This document shows, piece after piece, positions 33,201-45,356 of a stretch of 64,000 bases of DNA (position 1 is the first letter of the stretch; every line of letters starts with the position of its first letter). A program made the position numbers and the translations under genes. This stretch comes from Luzula sylvatica. Lineage: Eukaryota; Streptophyta; Magnoliopsida; Poales; Juncaceae. Where the stretch lies: positions 28,126,914 through 28,190,913 of the forward strand of contig OX326958.1 in assembly GCA_946800325.1 (NCBI GenBank), in the 5' to 3' direction. The notes beneath the pieces are model-generated. The model was not told where the DNA came from, searched no databases, and saw only the letters and a program-made list of their open reading frames with translations.

Positions 33201-34396
33201 TAGTTTGGATATCATGGCATCTCGGCAAGTCTTGCCCAATTCGCCCCGCGACGAGTTCTTAGTGAAGGCCGGGAAGAAAATGGACGAGTTCTTAGTGCAG
33301 GCCGGCAAGAAAATGGTACGATAATAATTTGATTTCTTGTTCTGCGAGTAAATTTATAGGAACACAGGTCGGTCCTTCGCTGAAGAAGATCTGCACTTTT
33401 ATTTATCTAGTTTTGCTTATGTGATATAGGAGAATCAATTAATATTCTTTTTATTCTAACTTCAATTCTTTCTCATTTTTTTTTTTCAGTTTGAGGAGTT
33501 TCTGCAGCAAAAGGCAAACAGAGAAACTCAGCCAAACCAATTAACCATAACTCCGAGAGAGAAGAACGATGCCGATTTGATCCAGAAATCCAAGCCTTTG
33601 TTCTCGAATTCAATTGGAAGGAACCTTCCAGAAGTTTCTCCGATTAAATTGGAAGGTAATTTGAAAATATTTACCGTACCTTACGTTGAGACTTTTATTT
33701 ATGAACCTAATCATATATATTCGTTATGACTTGCCAGATTCTAGTTCGCAATTTGGCTTCGACAGTACCTCCAGTTCTTCTTTTAAAGGAAAAGAGAAAG
33801 CTTCGTGCAGCTCGATTAATCCATATTCAAATATTGGTATTGATTCGAATAAACAAAACACTTTATCTACCGAATTAAAAAGCTCCTCTGATAATGCATC
33901 TCTAGGGTGTGTTTGGCAACATGGAATTTGGAATGGAATTTCATTATATTTTCCCACTCCCATATAACTCTTTGTTTGGCAAGTAGAATATAGTGGAATT
34001 ACCTAATTCTTGAATCTCCTCTTTCACATAAATTCTCCAAAATATAATTCCCCAAATTTGGAGAGTGCCAAGGTGGAGGAAAACCAACAAAAGAGAGTTG
34101 CATATTAAATATTATTTGATAAATTGAACAAATAATGGAAATTAATTATTAATATTTTTTATTATATAATAAATATAAAACCATATAATTAAATAGTATT
34201 ATTTATTATTGTAATAATGTATAATAATTATATTATGATAAATAAAATATATATTATAATTATTTATCCATAAAATTAAAATAATATTTAATAATTATAA
34301 TATAATAAAAATATAATATTAATTATATATATATTATTTCAAAAATATTATATTAATTATATAGATACAATATTTTATTACTATATTAATTGTATA

Positions 34397-34397
<1 letters not shown>

Positions 34398-34472
<75 letters not shown>
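34398..34472. repeat. (TG)n(TA)n microsatellite
   Basis: A compound dinucleotide tract inside the inserted element. Sequences around it (ATATTATATTAATTATATAGATACAATATTTTA) occur on both sides, suggesting local duplication. Confidence 0.9.
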
Positions 34473-34478
<6 letters not shown>

Positions 34479-35379
34479 CATACATATATATCATTTCAAA
34501 AATATTAGATTAATTATATAGATACAATATTTTATGACTATATTAATTATATAGATATAATATAATATTATAACATTAGTATTGTACGTTATAATAATAT
34601 GTTACATGGATATTTAATAGGGAAATAATTATTGTAATAATATATAATAGTAATTATAATATAATAATAAAATAATTATTTTATAATAATTATATCCATA
34701 TAAATTAATTTGTATTTTATTATAATCAGTATATTCATATTAATTATATATTATTATAATAATTATATTATAATGAAAAAAAATTATATTATAATTTATC
34801 CATATTATTAATATGAAATTGTATATTATTAATTAAAATACTAAAATAATATTATTATGTAGTAATTTTATTATAATATTAAAATAATAATATTTTAAAT
34901 ATTACATTCATATAATAATATACATTAGAACAAATATAATATTATATATATATCATTATAAAAAAATATACTAATTTTATATTAATATTATTATTATATA
35001 AGGCATAACAAAATATTATAATCAAAGAATAGTTATATTATATTTATTAAATATATATTATATTATTGTAGTCATATATAATAAATGTTATGCATTGTAA
35101 TTATATAATATTATATTTAATTTTATAAAATATTATCATATATTATATGGATTAAATATAATATTATAATAATTTGCCGGTATATTTAATATTATTATAA
35201 TATAATTATGGAACGTTAAATTGATTATATATAAATATAATGAATATAACATAATGATTTTATTCGGTAATTACTTTACAATTTGTAATATTATTATAAT
35301 AGTAAAAATTCCAAAATTCCAAAATTGTCTAAACAACCAAACAAAAAATTATATTTTCCAGCATCTTATAATAATAATA

Positions 35380-35428
35380 AGAAGAAGAAGAATATAATAA
35401 CATAATAATATTATAATAATAATAATAT

Positions 35429-35485
<57 letters not shown>
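35380..35485. repeat. (AAT)n microsatellite
   Basis: A trinucleotide tract in the same element. A related AATAATAATAAGAAGAAGAA motif appears both before it (35368) and after it (about 35574). Confidence 0.85.
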
Positions 35486-37070
35486 TATAATAAAAATAAT
35501 AAAAATAGTAATAACAATTAATCATAATAATATTATAACATTATAATAATATTATATTATAATACCGTAACAATAATAATAATAATAAGAAGAAGAAGAA
35601 TATAATAACATAATAACAATAATATTATAATAATTTAATATTATATGATAATACTATTATATTGTATTAATTTTAATCAAACATTTGTTCTATATTTTCA
35701 ATAATGAAATTCCAGAATTTTTCTAACCATCCAAACGAAGAATTATATTTTCCAGCATCTTATAATTCGGACATCCAAACAAAGTGTGGAATTACTAATT
35801 CCAGAACTTTTTTCTCCTCCACCTTATAATCCAATTCCACTCTACTAATTCCGCTTGCCAAACGGCCCCTAACTGAAGATTACAACCAACAGGTCCGTGG
35901 AAATTATAAAATTTTTTTTTTTTTTAAAAGATATTCTGAAACATGATTTTTGTACTACAGGAAGAAGTTATAAGTCGGTTGAAATTTCACATCGAAATGT
36001 TGCAAGACGAAAACTACTCTCAATTTGTTAGTTAGTTTTTCTTCTTTTGTTATATGAAACGTATATTTGTTTGTTCTTTTAGTAGTATAAGAATATTTGA
36101 TTTTGCAAATTGAAAATAGTTGGCACTTGAATCGCTCAGAATGGAATATGCAAATGTGGAGCTGGAATGCGGTGCCGCTAATGAAAGGGCCAAACTACTC
36201 TCTTCTCAAGTCACTAAAAGTGTATATATAAATATATATTATTTATTTAATGATTTATATAATCTTATTTCTTCATGTTAATTTATGTTTAGGCTATTAG
36301 ACTGAGGTTCAACAAATGGAAGCTTGAAGAGCAAGTCGAGTCTTTACACTGCTTCATTTTTTCATTGAAGTAGGTTTACTCACTTTTTCCTTTTCTCTTC
36401 CATGTTTCATTGTTTGGGGAATTTTATGTTAGATTTATTTTCTTGTGAATTTTTTCAAAATATATTTAAAAACAGTTTAGGTATTTATCAATTAATTAAT
36501 CTTACAAAAAAAATATTAATTGAAAATATTCAAAATACTTTTTTGAAAAAAAAGGTCTATCATAAAAAAATGAATTTATCATAGAACTCCTCTCATTTGT
36601 TTATATTTTTGTAATTGTTGAAAATTGGTTATTTGTTTATTTATTTAATTTAATCGACGCATACAGACGTAAAGTATTGGCACTTGAAAGAGAACGACAG
36701 GATTTCCAATCAACTATCGTTGCTCTTCAAGAAGGTACTATATTTTTATTCATGCATTCTTTTAGGTTACTTTGTGACTTGTTTCAACTTAAAAATTAAA
36801 AATATTATTTGGACAGAGATTAGAAGAACAAATGCATCCACTTCTACCAATGACGTAAGTCTTTTTCTTTTTCAATCCTCTCTCAATTTATATACATAAA
36901 TATTTAATTTTTAATCTTGGAAAAGAATTGTAATGTTTTCGAGACGGGGATATGAATTTTTCAGGTGAAAACGGTGTATAGAAGAAAGGGTGGCACTTAA
37001 CAATACTCGAGATATGCAGCCTCTCGACAATACTTGTGAATAAATATTTACCATCTGATCAGCTCAGAAT

Positions 37071-38060
37071 TATCGATAACATCTTATTTACATTTATCCT
37101 TTGCTTTCCATTATTTTATAGCTTTTGTAATATATTTTATTGACTAATGAAAGTAGCAGGTCGTCGAATCCATCTGATTCGCGGTAATTCGGGTTCGGGT
37201 TAATTAAGTCATGTTATTCCTGCAATAGCATCACTCCTTTTTTATCTGGTTGATAATTGATATAATAATTTGTTATTTGGTTGAATCAATTTGATCATGG
37301 TTCGTGTTTTTATGATGCGAGTTTGGTTACTGTTATTAAATAGCAGATTTTATTTTCTTATAATATCAGTAACCTTACTGTGAGCTTCGCATGTCTTCCT
37401 TCTCTTAATATTTATTAGACATGTCTTGCTTATCAATAATAGATCGTAACAACGCACCAAAATCTCAAATTTGTTAAACTTAAAAAAAAAAATCTCAACA
37501 GATTTATTTATGCGTGTCTACGACTAGTTTAAGACGCCATGTAAAAAGGTGTTTTGATCGGAATAAAGAATATAATGCTGAAACAAAAAGCGACAAAAAA
37601 GATTAATCAAGAAATACTGATGTTGAAACGGTGTTTAGTTTAGTAAAATATTATAATTATAGTTCTGAAACGAAATGAGTGACGTCTTGGTAAATTAAAA
37701 AAATCGACTAATCAAACCAATTTCGACCAATTAAACGAAAACATCTACAAATAAACCATATTAATTTAAAATAAAAATTATTATGTAAAACAAAAAATCT
37801 CAATAATAAATATTGTGTTATTCGTAATTCAATAAATATGTTATTTTTGAGGTACAAATAAGTAGTAACATTGTCCATTTTCAAATTGCAGAGACCTAAC
37901 TGTTTGGACTCTCAGGTGTACAAAATGTTATATTTACCATGAAAAGTTATATTTTGCCCTCAGAAATTCCACCGCATCATCTTATATCTTAATTAATAAT
38001 TAGCTTACTTTATTGAATATAAAATGTTTAATTTTATAGACAGTAATATATCATCATCCA
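37071..38060. other. Intergenic stretch
   Basis: No gene is supported. A GATTCGCGGTAATTCGGGTT patch near 37177 resembles small dispersed repeats. The rest is AT-rich. Confidence 0.4.
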
Positions 38061-38062
38061 TT

Positions 38063-38311
38063 TTGCCATGTATCCCGTTCGCGCGGGGCTTGACAACGGT
38101 ACCTAGTTCGGCTTGTTGCGTGGGAGTCAAGAGACTAAATGCCGCTGCCCAGTCCAGTGTTGACAGGCAAGCTACTTGCAACTGCTTGAAGTAGCAACAA
38201 TCTGGTGTTGTTACTGGACTCAATGCCGGCAATGTCGCTTCCATCCCCGGCAAGTGCGGTGTTTCCGCACCCTTTGTCATCAGCACCACCACCTGACTGC
38301 TCTGAGTATGT
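38063..38311 (+). pseudogene. Type-1 nsLTP pseudogene
   Basis: Plus-strand translation gives LPCIPFARGLTTVPSSACC, then VGVKRLNAAA and DRQATCNCLK, an in-frame TAG (38192-38194), then [20 protein letters not shown] and ST. This is the eight-cysteine lipid-transfer-protein fold pattern (C, CC, CxC, C in KCGV), normally a secreted cell-wall protein. The signal peptide and first cysteine are missing. After TTT the frame ends in TGA, and a one-base shift would be needed to reach the last cysteine (GAC TGC). A donor-like GTATGT follows at 38306, where nsLTP genes usually have their single intron, and a possible last exon begins at about 38438. Stop, frameshift and truncation make it non-functional. 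Confidence 0.75.
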
Positions 38312-38437
38312 CTTTTATCCGTTTCATTAATATTAATTTGTTAGGCCCTACGAATAAATACACACATTGTGAATTCCAACAATCAACGCAAAAATATTGA
38401 ATTTCTTTGTATAATTATTTTCTTTTGTTTGATGCAG

Positions 38438-38524
38438 GATGCATTAAGCAAGGCGGGAGACGAACCAAACGGTTCTTTACAAATGGGACATGTACAAATT
38501 GTATATGAATCGTGTAGTTTATAA
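38438..38524 (+). pseudogene. Possible last exon of the nsLTP relic
   Basis: After a TTTGATGCAG acceptor, 28 codons (DALSKAGDEPNGSLQMGHVQ and onward) run to a TAA. The position fits the 3' exon of the upstream nsLTP pseudogene, but it is longer than usual for that family and not recognisably similar. Confidence 0.25.
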
Positions 38525-38999
38525 ATAGAGAGATATGCTATGTCAATATCATCAATCAACAAATACTTGTAATCCCTCTATTTATTATATAGTAAAGTTT
38601 TTCAAATTACATTACATTGTTTTTTTTTCTATTATTGGTGTGATATTTGGCTAGTATAACGGTTTGTTGTACCATTGTTAAATTCGATTATCATTATAAT
38701 GTTCACATTTCATGAGTACAATAACTTTTAGATATTTATTAAGTATATCGGTACATGAATTTTTTAAAAATATATACTCACAACCTAGTGCACAAGCACA
38801 AGGTGTGCAAACACTCTTGATGAGGTGGGCAAATGTGATTAACTGGATTGATTTGCATCCTTAATTGAATGAATTAACGGGTTAATTGATTATTTAATTT
38901 AATTGACACGTCAATTAACATGTACTAATATTAATATATTAAGATGAATTGATGTGTCAATGATGCTAATCAATCTAACTAATCTCTCTTGTCCATTTC

Positions 39000-39112
39000 G
39001 CAAGAGCCCAAGAAATACAAGTAGAAATGAAAATGAAAATGTTAATATGGAAGCTCCAAGCACTCGAAAGATCAGAAAAACAAACACACCCCCTTCTGCC
39101 AATGATCTAAGG
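39000..39112 (+). pseudogene. BLISTER-like 3' fragment, copy 2 (part a)
   Basis: AAGATCAGAAAAACAAACAC, then CTTCTGCCAATGAT is about 80% identical by eye to exon 8 of the BLISTER-like gene (36817-36854). Encoded residues KIRKTNTPPSAND correspond to EIRRTNASTSTND. The homology breaks at CTAAG and resumes at about 41380, so a 2.3-kb insertion splits this copy. The upstream part (SPRNTSRNENENVNMEAP) has no counterpart in copy 1. Confidence 0.5.
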
Positions 39113-39935
39113 CACCACTTGATTCGTGTTTTGGATAATATCTTGTCATAAAATATGCTAAGACGTTTCACGCCAAGACGTACTTTTTGATGGCATACTC
39201 TATTTTGTAGGAATTTCCGCACTCATGTGTAACACATAGGATAGCGGAACATGCGAGAATCACTATCCTAGGAATATTGTGATATTTTTGTAGGAATTTT
39301 TTATGTGAAAGTTATGGTAATTTTACTAAAACGTGTCTTATAGAAATATTATGATATTTCCATAAACATCCAATATTTCGTATATCCAGTATGTGTATCT
39401 AATATACACATTATTAATTTTGTGTATGTCTTAATACATATCTTTTCACTATTATCATGTTTGATTGATACATTTATTTATTCAATCAAAATGTTAAAAG
39501 TTTCTAAATAAATTTATTTATAGAATATTTGATCTATTTTGAGGGGGGGAAATGTATTTTCTCATCATAAGAATAGAGAAAAAACATCCATTTTTGTGAC
39601 AATCATATTCCCCACTAAATACGCCTTGTGAAATCTTGTATTCTCTTAATTTTGTTGTTGTTGAATAAAATAGAGTAGGCTCTTAAGTCCTACATCTATT
39701 GGTTTCATTAATTATTTATTAGTTCTTACAATATTATGAGGGTATTTGCCCTAAATTAAAAAAACTAATCCTAAACACCCTCATTAACAGTCATAAGAAC
39801 CATAAAAAACTAACTATGGCTAAGCTCATAATTAATCCAGCTTAGCAAAATCCTGGAATTGCATTCCAAGTTATATTCATTAATTCATTTCCTGGATTTC
39901 CTTGACCCAAGTATAAAATGCCTTCTTCCCTCTTT

Positions 39936-39962
39936 CTATCTCTTTCTCTCTCTCTCTCTCTC
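39936..39962. repeat. (TC)n microsatellite
   Basis: A CTTTCTCTCTCTCTCTCTCT tract followed by CCCGCCTCTTCC. It resembles a gene leader, but the short frame at 40030-40116 has no recognisable product. Confidence 0.8.
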
Positions 39963-40344
39963 CCGCCTCTTCCTGTTCTTTCTCATCGCCGCTTTTCTCA
40001 TTCTGCATCGTAACCCTAATCACACCGCCATGTCTCTAGCAGATAAAACTCTCCTCACTACATCAGACATGGTTATATCGAATTCACCTCATCTTTTCCT
40101 CAATCATCCATTGTAACCCTCATCTATCAGCTCATAGATCACAATCACTTCTTCTTCTTCTACTCTCATCTCAAGATAAAGCTTACTCCTATAGATCTGC
40201 TGGATTTGATCTGTTTTCCTCATCTCATAGATCCCCAATCGCCTCATCTTCTTCTACTCTTAGCACAGAATAAAGCCTCTAACCCCTCTAGTTCTTCTGG
40301 ATTTGAAGCATCGCCTGTAGAGGAATTAGCATCAATTGAAGGAT

Positions 40345-41205
40345 TCAGTCGGTTTGACAACTGATTAGCTCGCAAATCATCTCCAAGCAAATTGAGATCT
40401 CGAAGGCCATCAGAAATAACTTGCAAGATATGTATTTCTTCCTCTTCTTCTTTTTCATTTTGTGTCGATTCGTTTTTTCTCTTTCTTCTCTTGTTAAGTC
40501 CGATTGAAACCACCAAATTTTCATTTGATCATTTACATTGCTTGGTTTTGATTGCTGATTTCGGGTTTTATTGCATGCATCTTCTTGATTTTGGTGTAAT
40601 TCTTCATTGTTTGTTCTTGTATTCGTATTGTTATATGTTGCTGTTCCCTCTTGACTTGAACCTTCACTTTGCTCTGCTCCTGAATTTATTCCTGTTATAT
40701 CTGCATTATTAGAATCATTAGTGTAGTAGCACTCTTCATTGATACTGTCATTATCATAATTATCATCATTTGAACTGCTATATGAACTGGAATTCTTATG
40801 TATATTAAACTGTTGTATATTATTATATATATATGAATCTAGTTTTGTTTGTTTAACAAGTTTATTTAATTTATATTCATATAAGATATAATCTATCAAT
40901 TGCCATTCAGAAAGTGTTTTATATGTAAATGTTCTTCTACATCTTTCCAACCAAATATGATACATTATTAAGCTTATTAGGGTTTTATAATCTTTATTTA
41001 TTTTGGAATTAAGCAATAATGTTAATGGTTTTATTTCATTTGTATGATCCAGCCCTAATAAACCATGTAGTTTAGACCAAATTGACTTAGTATAGTCACA
41101 TTCTGATATTAAGTGTTGTGTAGATTCTTCATCTTTCTTACATAATACACATCTATTCACTAAATTCCAACCTCTTTTTTTTAAATTGTCAACAGTTAAA
41201 CTTTA
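40345..41205 (-). pseudogene. LINE ORF2 C-terminal remnant
   Basis: The minus-strand frame reads LTVDNLKKRGWNLVNRCVLC, then KKDEESTQHLISEC and W. This is the TVDNL-x-RG and C-x2-C-x8-H-x4-C pattern of the zf-RVT end of plant LINE ORF2, followed by the usual MYHIWLERCRRTF tail. An in-frame stop lies just upstream (about 41203) and no reverse-transcriptase domain is present. A Ser/Asn/Asp-rich extension follows. A second minus-strand frame (40244-40516) overlaps it and reads a Glu-rich stretch, so a frameshift is possible. Non-functional. Confidence 0.65.
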
Positions 41206-41380
41206 TTCAAAAATATTAGCCAAATAAATATTTTAATTTTTAATTTCCAGATTTTATGAAAATAAGCTTTAATATGTACACCTTGTACTAATATTTTATA
41301 TGTACTCTTGCAGGTATAAATCTTGAAAGTATATCAAAACATTCTAATTTCAAATTTCCAACCAAACACTCCCAAGTCAT

Positions 41381-41690
41381 TTTCTTTTTCAATCCTCTCT
41401 CTCTCAATGTAATCTTGGAAAAGAATTGTAATGTTGTCGAGATGGGGATGTGGATTTTTCAGGCGAAAACAGTGCAGTAGAAGAAAGTGTGGCGGTTAAC
41501 AATACTCGAGATATACCATCTGAAAAGCTCAGAATTAACGATAACATCAACTCCTTTGTTTCTGAGGTCTTCTTTTCTCTTCATTTGTTATACCAATATA
41601 ATTTGTATTTCTACTGGAAAATGTTTTCATGTAGAGTTGTCAGTGGAGAGATAAGAGCTGATGAAAGCACTGATAATTGAATCTAATTTA
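41381..41690 (+). pseudogene. BLISTER-like 3' fragment, copy 2 (part b)
   Basis: 41385-41560 matches about 36857-37065, including the TTTTTCAG acceptor. It reads ENSAVEESVAVNNTRDIPSE, then KLRINDNINSFVSE. IPSEKLRINDNIN corresponds to the BLISTER-type motif with D-Q-M-R-x-I-x-N-I-N. This copy keeps the frame that copy 1 has lost. With no 5' exons it is a partial duplicate, or the displaced true 3' end of the gene. Confidence 0.55.
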
Positions 41691-42770
41691 TCTAATGACA
41701 ATAAAAACAGTATATTGGTCCTAAAAATGGTACAATAATACTGAAAATGATACATCGATATCGATAATAAAATTTTGGCTTTTAAAACTTAAATTGTTTC
41801 TTGAGTTTCAAATTTCCCAAGAAATAGTGAAAATATTAATACTCTGAAGATGTGGTATTCCCAATTAATATTTTGAAAGCCTCACAACAATCAATTGGTA
41901 CGTTTCTCGATCTCGATCGAATATTCAGGGACCATAAGGATCAAGTTCTTTCAACATGGTCCAATAAAACAACATATTCACCTTAAAAGTTATTCTTCAG
42001 ATTGGAAACAATATATTATTAACACAAGGATAATTCATAATATATCGACGCTGCACACTCGATATATCTCCAATTAAACATTACATTGACATAAAAAAAA
42101 CTTTATATCGCATAGAAACATAAAAAAAAATGACACTGAAAATTTTATATTCATAATGAAAATATATTGTTGATATAACTTACAGTCAATCAATATTTTG
42201 TCATATTAATTAATTTTAACACTAAAATAGTTTGCTCGTTAAATTATTTTTTATAAACAAAAAGAAAAGAAAATAAATTATACCAAACAAGACCTTAGTT
42301 ATTTATTAATATGTAGTATTCAAATTGCATTGATTAATTAAATCAAAATCATTATATCTTCCATTAAAAGAAAATATTATATTTGGTTCTATTCCTCGAA
42401 ATCCAAGAAAAACACATACGAAAAAATATCAAATTTCTTACTTCAAATCATTCCTTCAGAATTACTAAATCTCATCCAAACAAACAATTTTATAATTCTC
42501 CATTTTTTCTCATTTCCTAAACTTAACTATAAATTACCAAAGCATCAAAACAAATGCTTATACAACCAAATAAACAATTAAATACTGATAAGATATACAA
42601 AGAAATTACTTTGTTATCTAGAATATACATCATAATAATCACCATTATTATTACTGGTCAATTGATTAAACGCTATGGACACGATCAGTCGATCATAATA
42701 ATAATAAAAAAAAAACTACCAAAATTTCATCACGAAATAATCCAGAGTTAATTAATTAATTAATTAATTA
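41691..42770. other. AT-rich intergenic stretch
   Basis: No gene or defined repeat is seen. (TTAA)n-like sequence at about 42747-42770 directly abuts the stop codon of the DRIP-like gene. Confidence 0.45.
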
Positions 42771-42771
42771 A

Positions 42772-45356
42772 CTAATTACTCATTAACGGAGCTTGAGATT
42801 TGAGATGGTACATTAGCACCATGATGAAATCTTTTGCAGACGAACCAACTAAAGTCTTTACTTTATTCGACGATTCGTTTCTTATCCACATGTTAATTAA
42901 ACTTTGCAAAGTCGTTTCTGGATCTATACACTGCCCTCTACACATTATCTCCACCTATCAAATAAATAAATAAAATATTAATTTTCATATAATTATATTA
43001 TAATAATAATTTGGATGATTAATTAATGAGAAGTAATTAAATAACCTCGGTTTCGTCACTGAGCCCGAGTTTATTCTTGATGTACTTTTCGAGTGAAGAA
43101 ACTTTCATAGTATCGTCCCTATTATTATTAATATTAAACACATTATAAAAATTAATTAATTAATTAATTATGATAAATAAAAAAATTATAATTAGAAGAT
43201 AATTGAAAAATAAACTAACTTGATTCGCAAGTAATTAGCAGGTAACTGAGGCAAATCCATCCCTCCTTCCCTGATAAAAATCAAACATCACAACTTCAAT
43301 TAATCCATACAAATTTCAAATTTCAAAAGATTAAAAATTATTTTGTTAATTTCTTACGGGTGAGAGGAGGCAACTAGAGAGAACCAAACGGGTTGGGTAC
43401 CGATAAGAGATTGACCCACGACTTTACTTCTTTTTCTGGTACCATTGATGTTATTTCTTTTTGCGATTTTCTGCGTATTTTCTCCATTTTTTCTCTCATC
43501 GTCACCTTCTATGTTTTCGGTTTCGGATTTTACTTTGCATTTAGATACCTCTGATTCTGGTTTATTACGAATTGGTCCTTTCGTTTCTGAGTGTTGCCTT
43601 GGTGTGTGACTGTTTGATCCCTCAGGATCAGAATTTATCTGCATTACAAAAAAAGAGAAAGAAAGAAGAATGATAAGTACTAATTTCAATTTCCACCCTA
43701 ATTATTTATTATTTCGCAGATTGGTCCTTATGCTAGATTAGTCTTTAGACAGTAATTAAGTAACGAGTACCAAAAATAAAATCTTATTAAGCTCACAAAA
43801 CCCCCATAAAAAGTACAAACAAGTGTTAAAATAAAACTACATGAAACTTACAAAAATGAGTATTTTTTTAAGGCGGTAAATTTGCAAAAATACCCAACTT
43901 TGTTTTGTAAATTTACCTGTCTTCTAGCATAAGTCATCAGAACAGGAGGCGAAGTTTCTTTCTCTTGCTTCTGTTCGATAGTTTTTGCCTTCTTCTGAGC
44001 ACTTCCATTTGTGAAGTGAGAAAGTTTGTCCTTACTCTTAGATTTAGTCAGAGAAACTGGCATTCTGGAAGCTTTTGGCCGTTTCGTGTTTTCTGTCACT
44101 AGAGACGAAAGAGATCTCTCCTTTTTCACTTTCTGCACTTGAACTTGAATTTGAGGCAATGGATTTGGGTTCGAATTTGAATTCGGAATTGGAGTTGAAT
44201 TCGGATCCGGATCCGGATTCGGATTCGAATCTGTAGCGACGATTCTTTTTCGTTTGAGAGGAAATATTTTCTCTCTTATGTATTGGAGGTGGTGATCAGC
44301 TCTGCATGACAAAAAAAATGTAATTTTATTAAATACTGTTGAATTATGAGTTTCAAATTCAAGTGATATATGATTTATACAAGGTTTACTTTAATCCAAT
44401 AAAGTGTAATCAATAATCTATGATAAATCATAATTCTCTAATCAGTACAAGTACAGTACCATGCTGATATATACTAACAATCAAGTAAAGACCAAATAAA
44501 AGAGAGATTAAACTGGTACAGGTTATCTGTATCAGGTACACAAAGACAGTACCAATTCATACATATACACATGTAGAAAATAATTGATGAGAGAGAGAAT
44601 AAGAAATGGACCTGAGTTTATCAACAGGAGAACTTCCAAGATGAGTTTTGCATACAGGGCAGCATTCTTCCTCTTCATCAACTAGCTTTTTCAGTATGCA
44701 TTTTCTACAAACTTTTTCAAATTCATCTCAAATCAGTAATTTAACAATATATAAAACTATATTATCGACGAAGAAGATGAAAACTCTTTAAAGAAAGCTG
44801 AACAAGATTGGGTGTAATAAGAACGCAAAATCGAAGATCAAAGGAAACAAGATTATAATCCAGATTAAAACCGAATATCGATTCAGAAAAAGAAAAATTA
44901 TCAATAGGCGTGGAAAGTATACTGCATGCATACATCAAGATAGAAAAACACAAATCAATGGCATGGAATCTGCGGCTAAATGCATAACGTAGAAAGATAC
45001 ACGCACAATATCAACATAAATACTAGATACGACGTGAAGATCGAGATCAAATAGCACGTAGCAAGAAAAAACGAACGAGATCAGAATACGAGACAGGGAA
45101 ATAGGGGGGAGTGAGAGATCCACTAACACGTATGCAGGCACTCGGGTATGGTGGTGGCGTCACTGAGAAGCCCCTTGCAGAGGAGGCAAGTAACGCAGGT
45201 GGCAAGCAGGTTCCTCTTCACCATCACCTCAGCCAAAGGAGGAGGAGACACCGCTCGGTCCGGCACGTGATTATCCTCTGAGGTTCCGTCGCATCGGGAT
45301 GCGACGGCCGGGCTGGAGGCGCGGCGGGCACTCTTCCGGCGACGACCCAACGGCAT
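42772..45356 (-). CDS. DRIP-type RING E3 ubiquitin ligase
   Basis: Seven exons (45356-45128, 44711-44612, 44301-43917, 43638-43358, 43270-43220, 43118-43046, 42954-42772) encode 433 aa. A C3HC4 RING (about residues 53-95) reads CVTCLLCKGLLSDATTIPEC, LHTFCRKC and CCPVC. It is followed by ADHHLQYIREKIFPLKRKR and KKERSLSSLV. The C-terminal module has VWFSLVASSHPEGG, LPANYLRIK and VGSSAKDFIMVL, a ubiquitin-like RAWUL fold. This is the layout of DRIP1/DRIP2, which ubiquitinate DREB2A in the nucleus, and of PCGF-like proteins. The first junction uses donor T/GTTAGT, which restores the HTFC of the RING. The frame is open upstream to 45494; I chose the ATG at 45356, but a Met at about residue 45 (MVKRNLLATC) would resemble known DRIP starts better. 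A DPDPN/NPNP repeat sits in the linker. Confidence 0.9.

Larger units (their letters stand above)
33905..35868. mobile_element. 1.96-kb Harbinger-like element inside a BLISTER-like exon
   Basis: The ends are GGGTGTGTTTGGCAACATGG and CCGCTTGCCAAACGGCCC, an imperfect inverted pair. CTA flanks both sides (33902-33904 and 35869-35871). Joining across one CTA restores an open codon series (…NASL/TEDYNQQ) that matches the BLISTER-type SLT-x-x-YNQQ pattern, so the target duplication is verified by reading frame. The interior is extremely AT-rich with (TG)n(TA)n at about 34398-34472 and (AAT)n at about 35385-35485. There is no transposase. Confidence 0.85.
33214..37070 (+). pseudogene. BLISTER-like coiled-coil gene, disrupted
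   Basis: Exons 33214-33315, 33490-33655 and 33738-35892 (split by an inserted element) are followed by 35961-36026, 36120-36221, 36293-36369, 36667-36734 and 36817-36854, plus a decayed exon from about 36966. The start MASRQVLPNS and, later, MEYANVELECGAANERAKLL and RERQDFQSTIVALQE resemble Arabidopsis BLISTER, a nuclear coiled-coil protein linked to Polycomb (CLF) and stress responses. Exons join in frame when the 1.96-kb element and one CTA copy are removed. With the element in place, translation stops about 20 codons into it. The 3' exon also has an in-frame stop (GTA TAG) where copy 2 at 41.46 kb reads GTA GAA. It is much shorter than BLISTER (about 700 aa or more). A spliced survivor cannot be fully excluded. 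Confidence 0.7.
39113..41380. mobile_element. 2.3-kb insertion complex splitting BLISTER-like copy 2
   Basis: The left junction is at GATCTAAGGCACCACTTG and the right junction at TTCCAACCAAACACTCCC/AAGTC. The sequence between has no counterpart in copy 1, where exon 8 is followed directly by its intron. The right end looks like a GGGAGTGTTTGGTTGG-type terminus. The left end is not a clean inverted match. It contains a possible 0.5-kb MITE (AAGGCACCACTTGATTCG to GTATTTAGTGGGG reversed) and a LINE remnant. Several nested events are likely. Confidence 0.4.

Noticed and set aside
38005..38292. 95-codon minus-strand frame
   Set aside because: The opposite strand carries the nsLTP cysteine pattern, so this is its antisense shadow.
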